Positions 37,549 through 45,119 of a DNA stretch of 64,000 nucleotides are shown here, piece by piece (within the stretch, counting starts at the first letter, position 1; each line of letters opens with the position of its first letter). The position numbers and the translations under genes were made by a program. Source of the DNA: Yersinia enterocolitica (GTDB taxonomy: Bacteria; Pseudomonadota; Gammaproteobacteria; Enterobacterales; Enterobacteriaceae); contig NBTC02000002.1 in assembly GCA_002082245.2 (NCBI GenBank), positions 3,162,001 to 3,226,000 of the forward strand, in the 5' to 3' direction. The notes beneath the pieces are model-generated. The model did no database searches, had not been told where the DNA came from, and was given only the letters and a program-made list of their open reading frames with translations.

Positions 37549-40182
37549 TCAGTTTGTGATGGCTCGATGCTCACTGACTTGTCCTTGGGGCACACAGGTC
37601 GAGGTAAACCGCATCATCGCGCTGGCTTTACCGTTGGCTAATTGCGGCGGCAGAATATAGTTCAGGTAACATTGCTGGCCGGTACCTTCACCCCAACTGA
37701 CTTGCAAACGGCCACGCTCCTCGCTCACCCGCGCATAAATCTGCCCACCCTGACCGACAGAACCCACTACCTGACCTTTGGTGTCTAACACTTGTGCGCC
37801 AAACGGCACCGGCTCGCCATCTGACTGGGTGGCGTTCACCAATATCGGATAGCCCTTGGTACTTTTATATTTCACCATCACCACCGCACCGGCATTCGGC
37901 GCCACTTTCTGACTGGTGGATTCCAGCTCCACGTCATAAGAGGTCCCCTTCGGATCGATGGTTATCTCATTCATCTGATAGGCACTCAGATACGGCACCA
38001 CGGCATAACCCCGTGAATCAATTTTCACGCCGGAGTAACCGGACACTTCGGCCCCTTCAGCGCCCTTAGCTTCCACCACCGCAAAGGTCTCACTGCTGTA
38101 CGGCGTTAATGTCACGCCGCCGGGGTGGGCAATCATGCTGCCTGAAATGCCGACCGAGCCACTCTGATAGTCGCGACCGCCACCGTAAGACGCCATACTG
38201 GTGGCTTTAGAACCGCGGTACTGACCATTGACACTGCCACTGGCCCCCGACCCGCCGTTGCTGTTCATGGCGGTTGCCCCATAACTGAACTGGCTTTGCT
38301 CGCCAGCACTGCCTGAAACCGATGCCTGTTCGCCCCAGTTGCCCTGACCATTGCGGTTCATTTCCAGTCGCATTTGCGGCACGTTCTGCTGGTCATTACG
38401 CCCCAACGGGAAACTCATACTGACCAGATAAGTATTTTGCATCTCGCCAAACCCGGAGCGGCTGCGGTTCACGCTGACGCCGTAGGTCATGCTTTTATAG
38501 TTGTTGCTGTAACCCACCTGATACTGCTGGTCACTGCCACCTTTATTCCAGTAATCCTGCAAAGAACCACTGATATACATCTGGCCCCAGCCGTCCGGTA
38601 ATCCCTGATTGGCGGTCACGGTTAAGCGGTTTTTTGCCCGGTAGATACTGTTGGCGTCATAGCCCTGACGTTCGGCATCAAGGGTTTGCATCGCCGTGGC
38701 GAAATCGAGATAGCCCTGAGTCGAAAAGCGGTGCGCCGCCACACTCAGGTTACTGTTGGTTTCAGCAATCACCTTGCTGTAACTGACCTGATAGCTCTGG
38801 CCACTTTCATTGCCGTTACGCAGGCGGGTATTGGCCTGGGTCACGTCGACCGCCACCGCCCCAATCGGGGTACTGAACGCAGTCCCGACCTGCACGGCAT
38901 AGTAGTCTTCACTGGCCTGCGCCCCGGTATAACCGGTAATGCTGTTATTCAGACCACGCTGATAGGTTCCCTGATAAAGACCCGGGGTAAAGGAGAGCGA
39001 ATCATTGCGCACTTTACCCACCGTCAGGCTGTAGCGCTGCGAACCGGGGCGCAGCAATTGCGCCACTGCCGCAAACGGCACCTGGAAATTCTGTGTGCTG
39101 CCGTCGGCTTCACGCACCGTGACATCCAGATTGCCGCCGTAACCGGTCGGATAGAGGTCATCAATGATAAATTCGCCCGGTGAAACCGTGGTTTCATACA
39201 ACACCTGACCACTCTGGCGCACGGTCACCAGCGCATTGGTGCGGGCAATCCCGCGCACTTCCGGCGCATAGCCACGCAGGGACTCTGGCAACATGCGGTC
39301 ATCGGTGCTGAATTGTGCTCCAGTGAAAGGCACGGTATCGAATAACTGCCCGGTGGTATTGGATTGTCCCAGCAACACCCGGCCCAGCGCAGCCGGGACA
39401 TCCCGCTGCACATAACTGTTAATACTGGTGTATTTGCTGTCACCGTCTTCTTGCCAGTTATACGAGCCGTTATGACGGAAATACCATGAGCCGAGGTTTA
39501 GCCCGGTGTTAATCCCGGCAAAAGCCGAGTTAAATGTCTGTCCGTTGGCGGAGGAGCTGTAGCCATTGAGTGAATAGCCCAACATCCCTGATGTCACGCC
39601 GCTGTCCCACAACGCGGGGTTGACGGTGCCACGGGCGGTACGGAGTAACAATGCCTGGGGAATAGCGATATCCAGCCGTTGTTCGCCGCTGTCAAAAGCC
39701 ACCTGGGCATCGGGGAGCAGCGACGCCAGATCAACACAGCCGTCCTCTTTTTTCAGCGGGGCCAGTGATTCAGGCGGCAGCGCGTCAGGTTTGAGATTAA
39801 GGCTGCCAATGACCGACGAGGATAAGCAGGCATGGACACTTTTATCGTCGCGGGCCTTAAATTCCACATTCTCATTGCCAATCAGGGTATTGTTTAAATA
39901 AATGTCAGCCCGGTAAGTGCCGGGTAGCACGCTGCCCCCTTTCGAGAAGCGGCTTAAATCAATGCCGGAACCACCGTGTTCGGTATTTAAGTAAATACTG
40001 TCAAACTCCACCGCCTGAGGTTTATTAGGCTCAAGTGATACAGTACTCTCTGTTTTTCCAATGCTATCAACAGCCAAAACAGTTGGTGACAAAAAAACGG
40101 TAATAACCGCCGCCGCAACGGGTGTTAAACCAACATTGCGGGTACGCCGTTCTGCTGAAAAAGGCATTGCAGGGTGTTTCAT
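37549..40182 (-). CDS. Fimbrial outer-membrane usher (FimD/PapC family)
   Basis: The 877-residue usher shows the usual parts: a signal region, N-terminal chaperone-binding domain (FDSIYLNTEHGGSGIDLSRF), the 24-strand beta-barrel with plug, and C-terminal domains with a cysteine pair near the end (GQQCYLNYILPP and FTSTCVP). It receives chaperone-subunit complexes and threads the pilus through the outer membrane. Length is standard. It lies between chaperone and adhesin genes. Confidence 0.95.
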   Translation of the reverse strand: MKHPAMPFSAERRTRNVGLTPVAAAVITVFLSPTVLAVDSIGKTESTVSLEPNKPQAVEFDSIYLNTEHGGSGIDLSRFSKGGSVLPGTYRADIYLNNTLIGNENVEFKARDDKSVHACLSSSVIGSLNLKPDALPPESLAPLKKEDGCVDLASLLPDAQVAFDSGEQRLDIAIPQALLLRTARGTVNPALWDSGVTSGMLGYSLNGYSSSANGQTFNSAFAGINTGLNLGSWYFRHNGSYNWQEDGDSKYTSINSYVQRDVPAALGRVLLGQSNTTGQLFDTVPFTGAQFSTDDRMLPESLRGYAPEVRGIARTNALVTVRQSGQVLYETTVSPGEFIIDDLYPTGYGGNLDVTVREADGSTQNFQVPFAAVAQLLRPGSQRYSLTVGKVRNDSLSFTPGLYQGTYQRGLNNSITGYTGAQASEDYYAVQVGTAFSTPIGAVAVDVTQANTRLRNGNESGQSYQVSYSKVIAETNSNLSVAAHRFSTQGYLDFATAMQTLDAERQGYDANSIYRAKNRLTVTANQGLPDGWGQMYISGSLQDYWNKGGSDQQYQVGYSNNYKSMTYGVSVNRSRSGFGEMQNTYLVSMSFPLGRNDQQNVPQMRLEMNRNGQGNWGEQASVSGSAGEQSQFSYGATAMNSNGGSGASGSVNGQYRGSKATSMASYGGGRDYQSGSVGISGSMIAHPGGVTLTPYSSETFAVVEAKGAEGAEVSGYSGVKIDSRGYAVVPYLSAYQMNEITIDPKGTSYDVELESTSQKVAPNAGAVVMVKYKSTKGYPILVNATQSDGEPVPFGAQVLDTKGQVVGSVGQGGQIYARVSEERGRLQVSWGEGTGQQCYLNYILPPQLANGKASAMMRFTSTCVPQGQVSEHRAITN

Positions 40183-40270
40183 TATTCAATTATTCCGTAG
40201 TGTACAGACGTATTCCGCCCCCACGAGATAACCAGCGGACGCTGTGTATAACTGCTGTATATAAATTAAA

Positions 40271-40990
40271 TTAAGGTTTAATGGGCTGACTCAGTTTATT
40301 GAGTGCGCCATAATCATTAACAAATTCAAAATCAACGTTATTGCCGGCGGTATTTCCCGGTAACGAAAAGGTCAGCGAATTATTAGGGCTAATCATTTGG
40401 CCTTCAACCGGCGCTGTTTTACTGCCCGTTATCCCCACCGTGACCAACGAAACATGAAACGGTGTCGGATTGGTGGCTTTAAGTCCGCCAGGGACTTTGG
40501 TCCAGACTAAAGATTGTGCAGCATCATTCGCATTACCCACTAACCCTGCGGGACGGAAAAACAATTTAATACGGGAGCGGTACGCCATCTGCAAATAATT
40601 CTGACTGCTACCCGAATCCACTTTCGAGGGAATTTCCAATACGTTCAACCAAAACACCGATTCTTTATCTGTGGGTAAAGAGGCTCCGGTATAACTGATG
40701 CGTAATGTCTGGCTTTTATTTGGTTCGACGCGATTGATTGGAGGCGTAAGCACAAAAGGCACTTTCAAGGTTTCCGGGCGGGCATTCACATCCCCATTGT
40801 CAATCCAGCTTTGTAATACCACCGGGCCGGTGCCGGTGTTATTAACCTTTACCGTCACTTCTTTTTGTTTTTCCGGATAAATTACCCGGGTGCCGGTAAT
40901 AACCACACTGGCCTGAACAGAGCGTCCGACAAATAGAATCAAGAACAAGGCTGAAAATACTGTTAATAAAAGACGGTTAGTGCTGTTCAT
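40271..40990 (-). CDS. Periplasmic fimbrial chaperone (PapD-like)
   Basis: The 239-residue protein has a signal peptide and two immunoglobulin-like domains. It carries the conserved GTRVIYPEKQKEVTVKVNN strand region and the NRVEPNKSQTLRISY segment. It should stabilise pilin subunits by donor-strand complementation. The short F1-G1 loop suggests the FGS class typical of rod-like pili. The ATG at 40990 has GAGG upstream; the open frame from 41047 adds a non-signal extension. It follows the pilin gene after an attenuator hairpin. Confidence 0.93.
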   Translation of the reverse strand: MNSTNRLLLTVFSALFLILFVGRSVQASVVITGTRVIYPEKQKEVTVKVNNTGTGPVVLQSWIDNGDVNARPETLKVPFVLTPPINRVEPNKSQTLRISYTGASLPTDKESVFWLNVLEIPSKVDSGSSQNYLQMAYRSRIKLFFRPAGLVGNANDAAQSLVWTKVPGGLKATNPTPFHVSLVTVGITGSKTAPVEGQMISPNNSLTFSLPGNTAGNNVDFEFVNDYGALNKLSQPIKP

Positions 40991-41043
40991 AACAACCTCG
41001 ACACTTATTGAATGTGTGCATGCTTTAATTTTAGTTATTATCG

Positions 41044-41069
41044 TCAAAAAGGGCAGATATCTGCCCTTT
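41044..41069 (-). terminator. Attenuator-type terminator between pilin and chaperone genes
   Basis: AAAGGGCAGAT and ATCTGCCCTTT form an uninterrupted 22-bp palindrome (41048-41069) 27 bp past the pilin stop, followed by TTTTT on the minus strand. Partial read-through would give much pilin and less chaperone, usher and adhesin. Confidence 0.85.
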
Positions 41070-41095
41070 AAAATTTATATGTTACTCGTTAATAC

Positions 41096-41638
41096 TTATT
41101 TGTATTGAATAGAGTAAACCACGTTGCTGATAACTGTACCGGCAGTGGTTGCGCCATCAGCATAATATTGAACCGCATACGGCAGTGAAGCAGAACCCGT
41201 AGAAGCATCAATATAAGTCGTGCTGGTCGTCTGGTTGCTGTTACCGGCTTTAATTGGCGTCATGGCGTTAGACGCGTCCAGCAGTTCCAGGCTAACCTGA
41301 CCGGCAGTACCGCTTACATTTTTCAGGTGACCGGTAACCACATCGACACTTGGGCCTGCTTCAAAGAAAGCAGAAACTGTTTTCAGGGTGCCAGCACAGT
41401 CGCTCAGCGCCATGTTAAAGCCTGTGCTACCAGCAACCTGGTTAGCAGAAGTCAACTGGTTGGTACCGACAGTTGGCAGTACCACTGTTGCGTCTGCACC
41501 CTGGCCGTCGACGGATACGTCACAAGTAGACGCTGTCAGTTCACCGTTAAAGGTGATGGTACCGGTAGAAGCGGCTTGAGCAGCGTTAACACCCGCGAAT
41601 GCAGCAACGATTGAGGCAATAATAGCTAACTTTTTCAT
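41096..41638 (-). CDS. Major fimbrial subunit (type 1-like pilin)
   Basis: The 180-residue protein has a signal peptide ending at NAAQA and the mature start ASTGTITFNGELTASTC. The two pilin cysteines (TASTCDV and LSDCAG) and the terminal motif with penultimate tyrosine (VVYSIQYK) are present. It is the first gene of a pilin-chaperone-usher-adhesin operon. GGAAA precedes the ATG. Its large AT-rich upstream region suggests regulated expression. Confidence 0.93.
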   Translation of the reverse strand: MKKLAIIASIVAAFAGVNAAQAASTGTITFNGELTASTCDVSVDGQGADATVVLPTVGTNQLTSANQVAGSTGFNMALSDCAGTLKTVSAFFEAGPSVDVVTGHLKNVSGTAGQVSLELLDASNAMTPIKAGNSNQTTSTTYIDASTGSASLPYAVQYYADGATTAGTVISNVVYSIQYK

Positions 41639-42433
41639 TTATATTTCCAATTAATAATAGATGTATGAGTTAAATAACTCAGTACTGTTGTGTTAATTTG
41701 GTGGTGGTTATTCCACAAGAATCCATTAGATATTTATTTATCGCTGCTGGGCAATAAGACCAGTAATGAGTTTTTTCAACCATCCAATAAATGTCGAAGC
41801 TCAATATATATACTAGGTAGCGAAAACGATATTTTAAATATCTTTTAAGAGCGGGAGTAAAGCGGGTTTCTAATATTCACAATGTCCGTGCTGTATATTA
41901 AGCGACTTAGAAACCTGAAACATCCTTGTCGCTGTGCTCACTTGCTATGGATTAAAGTATACGCGATCGATTCATCTAGTAAACACCGATATTGCAGATC
42001 AATGGTCTGAAAGCAATATTGGTTTGCAGTATATTATACCGAATACTGTCTTTTCCGAAGATTTTTAGATCGTCTACATATAGAAAAGTAATCGTTAATG
42101 TGGATTAAGATCATTTTAGCAGATTATTATGTTTTTATTTTAAAGAATAAAATAATCCATTTCCATTTTGGGGGGTAAACAATCCCAAATACCCCGTATT
42201 TTAGCCTACAGATAAAAAATAAAATTCCTACAACGGAGTGAGAATTTTATTTTTTATTTGCCTGTGTTAGTACATTTATCCTACATTCATTTAACTTAAT
42301 TCTCGATAAATACAAACTAACATCATGCTTTTTTTTATAAAAATACAAGGCTCATTTTTTGGTAATTTGCACATAGCCAGTAGTGATCAACTTACCGCTG
42401 GCTTCAACGCAATACCCCTGAAATGGAATAACG
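41639..42433. other. Large AT-rich region upstream of the fimbrial operon
   Basis: About 800 bp without a convincing gene. It holds an inverted repeat ACCGATATTGC (41985-41995) / GCAATATTGGT (42013-42023) with one mismatch. It also has a perfect 14-bp inverted repeat AAAAAATAAAATTC (42214-42227) / GAATTTTATTTTTT (42242-42255), which has A and T runs on both sides and could terminate from either direction. The fimbrial promoter must be in the part near 41640-41900. The AT content would suit H-NS binding. Confidence 0.5.
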
Positions 42434-42788
42434 GCCAGGCAGCCAGCAAACGGCAAATTGGTCGGGAATCTATTTGGACAGCATTTATGCTAGCCCGTAG
42501 GATGAGCTGGCTCAAGTCAGTGATTCGGGTGACGAATCTGCCGGGAGCAGATTTGAACGCTGCTTTCAGCGGCGCCAAGGACGAAGGAAACAGCCAAAGT
42601 CATTGTCGTTGCAGCCAGGCAGCCAGCAAATGAATCCCGATGAGCTGGCTCAAGTCAGTGATTCGGGTGACAAATCTGCCGGGAGCAGATTTGAACGCTG
42701 CTTGCAGCGGCCTCAACGAGGCGAGGCCCAAGGATGGGCCGAGTATACGAGTGCAGCTAACAACGCTGCGGCGTCAAGGACGAAGGAT
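42434..42788. repeat. Tandem ERIC-derived mosaic repeats
   Basis: Two related copies share GCCAGGCAGCCAGCAAA (42434-42450 and 42614-42630). They also share a 73-bp block with only two differences (42501-42573 and 42639-42711) and CAAGGACGAAGGA (42576-42588 and 42775-42787). The segment AATCCCGATGAGCTGGCTCA and the following GTGATTCGGGTGA correspond to the ERIC core. After it, both copies carry extra DNA (from about AATCTGCCGGGAGCAGATTT) not found in the standard 127-bp ERIC. The right copy supplies the last codons and stop of hmsP. Confidence 0.75.
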
Positions 42789-44777
42789 GTAGCGCGCCTC
42801 AAACACCTCTCGCGGTAACGGCTCCGAAAACAAAAAACCCTGCCCGCAGTAAATGCCGTGGTTTAGCAACCATTGACGTTGCTCATCGGTCTCGACACCT
42901 TCGGCCATCACTCGCAGCTTTAATACTTCTGAGATAGTGGCGATTATTCGCGCCATTACATCATCTTCTGGCAGGTGCTCCACAAAGCATTTATCGAGCT
43001 TAATCATGCTGATTGGTAGGCCTTTCAGATGATTGAGATATTGAAGACTTGAATATCCCATACCAAAATCATCCAAAGCGATCGACAAACCTAGCCCTTG
43101 TAATTCGCGCAGTAGCCCGAGAGCTTCATCCAGATTCTGAATACGGGCGGTTTCGGTTATTTCCAGTAATAATTGGCGCGGGTCGATTTGATACTGATCG
43201 ATGATGGTTTTCAGATGCGGTAAAAACTGATCACTCTGCACCTGCAAACCCGAAATATTTACTGCCAAAGATAGGGTAATCCCTTGTGCTTTCCAGTCAG
43301 CCAGAATGCGGCATGCCTCTTCCAGTACCCAGTTACCTAGTGGCATCATCACGCCCCCCTCTTCCGCTCCGGGGACAAACTCTGAAGGGGAACGATAACT
43401 GCCATCCGGTTGGGGCCAGCGTAACAACGCTTCTGCACCGATAACCCGCTGATCTTGCATATTCCATTGGGGTTGTAAAAACAGCCTGAAGTCGTGATTT
43501 TCAATTGCCTGTAAAATGTCATGCTCCTGAGTCAGTCGCTTTTGCGTTTTCTCAGTCAAATGCGGCTCAAACACGATAATCTGGTTTCGCCCCTGATGGT
43601 GAGCGGCCATCATCGCAGTGCTGGCATTGCCCATCAGAGACTCGGCTGTTTCATCTTGGTATTGGTAATCAGTAATCCCAATACTGGCGCTGGGCCGCAG
43701 TTGCATATTGCCAAAGACTAAGGGTTGAGTAATTTGCAGCATAATCCGCCGCGCCAACTGCATCGCCGGGAACGGGCGGCTGATCCCTCTGGCAAGTACT
43801 GCAAACTCAGTTTTACTCAGTTGTGCCAGCAAGCTGTTTTCATCAATGCATTGTTCAAGTTGCTGTGCCATAGTCAGCAAGAGCTGCCGGTGCTGCTCTT
43901 CACTCATTACGCCGGACACTTCTTGCAATGTTTCAATGCCAATGACTAACAGGTGGAATTTCTCAGCATGCATGCCAGCTGCAATTTCCTGCTCAAGTAG
44001 AGCCATAAACAACGGGCGGTTGGGGAGTTCAGTCACCGGGAAACGGGTATTTATACGGGTCATATCCGTATAAGCTTCGGCTAATAGTTGCTGGTTACGG
44101 TTGTAATTGTGTACCAGTACGCCTAATTCATCATCCTGATGGTGGGCAGGTAAGGACAGTTGGTGGTTAAGCACACCTTGCTGACCAATCTTTTCCAGCT
44201 CTTTGGCCATCGCCCGCAATGGATGAATAATCAGGCGATTAATACACCAGGCGATAGAGACCGAAAGTACCAATGCCAGTAACAAATAGGTCGATAGCAT
44301 GGCCGACAATGCACTGAGAATGAACTGATACATACGAAATGAGTCGGCTCGCAACACTAAATGTGCCAGTGGCTGCGGATTTGCGGATACCCGCTCCAGT
44401 GCATACAGCGGTATTGTTATCTGTACTGGCAGGGAAAAAATACGCTTAGCCCAGCGTGGAACAGGCCGTTCTGTGGGGAAGTTAGCATGTAATACCTGAA
44501 TCTGATTCGGTAATATCACTTCAGCGCGGCTGAGAATACCAATCGGTAACAAGCTATTGAGGATTTTTTTGGCTTGTGGGACATCGACACTTAGTATGGC
44601 TTCTGACAACGGTTGGCGAACCGAATATGCAATGCTCTCCAACTGCTTGGCGTAGTCATCTTTGCGCTGCTGCACAAAGTGGAACAACTGAAGGACGATA
44701 AAAATACAGATGGTCACCAGTGCCACAACTGCCACTGCCGCCATTTGTTTAATCGTTAATGAACGCCTTACCTGCAA
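42774..44777 (-). CDS. hmsP: HmsP/YhjK-type EAL phosphodiesterase with degenerate GGDEF
   Basis: The membrane protein is about 667 residues. It has an N-terminal transmembrane segment, a periplasmic region (about 35-150), a second membrane segment with HAMP-like linker, a GGDEF domain whose signature is degenerate (SKTEF at about 321-325) and a C-terminal EAL domain with intact EALLR (about 449-453), LEITETARI and DDFGMGYSSL. It should degrade c-di-GMP. HmsP of Y. pestis limits Hms exopolysaccharide and biofilm; YhjK of E. coli sits at the same place beside bcs. By alignment with YhjK (MRISRSLTIKQMA) the start is a TTG at 44777 with GGAG upstream; the open frame to 44912 is repeat-derived. 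The last codons and stop lie in an ERIC-derived repeat. Confidence 0.9.
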   Translation of the reverse strand: MQVRRSLTIKQMAAVAVVALVTICIFIVLQLFHFVQQRKDDYAKQLESIAYSVRQPLSEAILSVDVPQAKKILNSLLPIGILSRAEVILPNQIQVLHANFPTERPVPRWAKRIFSLPVQITIPLYALERVSANPQPLAHLVLRADSFRMYQFILSALSAMLSTYLLLALVLSVSIAWCINRLIIHPLRAMAKELEKIGQQGVLNHQLSLPAHHQDDELGVLVHNYNRNQQLLAEAYTDMTRINTRFPVTELPNRPLFMALLEQEIAAGMHAEKFHLLVIGIETLQEVSGVMSEEQHRQLLLTMAQQLEQCIDENSLLAQLSKTEFAVLARGISRPFPAMQLARRIMLQITQPLVFGNMQLRPSASIGITDYQYQDETAESLMGNASTAMMAAHHQGRNQIIVFEPHLTEKTQKRLTQEHDILQAIENHDFRLFLQPQWNMQDQRVIGAEALLRWPQPDGSYRSPSEFVPGAEEGGVMMPLGNWVLEEACRILADWKAQGITLSLAVNISGLQVQSDQFLPHLKTIIDQYQIDPRQLLLEITETARIQNLDEALGLLRELQGLGLSIALDDFGMGYSSLQYLNHLKGLPISMIKLDKCFVEHLPEDDVMARIIATISEVLKLRVMAEGVETDEQRQWLLNHGIYCGQGFLFSEPLPREVFEARYILRP

Positions 44778-44855
44778 ACTCGCTCTCCGCCAATGCCAAC
44801 TGAATAATATAAGAGAGTGCCATGGTGATATGGCGACTCGTCGATGCTGTCTGAG

Positions 44856-44970
44856 TATACCCTTCTTGCTTGAAGTTGCAGCGATGTTAGCGGCTCTCCA
44901 CTCACGAAGCACTAACCAGCATCAGCTTATGGCTCGCTCACAGCGAGTCAGTTACTTTGGGTGTATGATA
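44856..44970. repeat. ERIC-like remnant between hmsP and bcsC
   Basis: TATACCCTTCTTGCTTGAAG with GTTGCAGC at the left resembles one ERIC tip, and ACTTTGGGTGTATGATA at the right a degraded other tip. The centre does not match ERIC. It explains why the hmsP frame is open upstream of its true start. Confidence 0.4.
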
Positions 44971-45054
44971 CTCGATCGCGTTCAGATTTTATCTGGTGAA
45001 ACCAAACCGGAGGGGAAGAATACCGTGGGTTTCAGTCTTTTCCTATCAGGATCG

Positions 45055-45094
45055 CAACGTCAGAGTGCTATTTCTCACTCTAACGTTGTTTTTT
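45055..45094 (+). terminator. Plus-strand intrinsic terminator in the hmsP-bcsC gap
   Basis: CAACGTCAGAGTG (45055-45067), an 8-base loop and CACTCTAACGTTG (45076-45088) form a 13-bp stem with one mismatch, followed by TTTTTT on the plus strand only. Both neighbouring genes are on the minus strand, so it should end a plus-strand transcript that is not annotated. A candidate origin is the TATGAT at 44964-44969, giving an RNA of roughly 120 nt. Confidence 0.6.
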
Positions 45095-45119
45095 CGTGCA
45101 AATCATCACGACCCAATGA

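Noticed and set aside
41985..42023. Inverted repeats near the fimbrial promoter considered as a phase-variation switch
   Set aside because: The arms are only 17 bp apart, so there is no invertible segment, and no recombinase gene is adjacent.
42325..42633. 102-codon plus-strand open frame in the repeat region
   Set aside because: It is made largely of ERIC-derived repeat sequence and has no family features.
42434..42788. Direct repeats considered as a CRISPR array or insertion sequence end
   Set aside because: Only two long imperfect copies with ERIC core sequence; no unique spacers, no transposase, no terminal inverted repeats.
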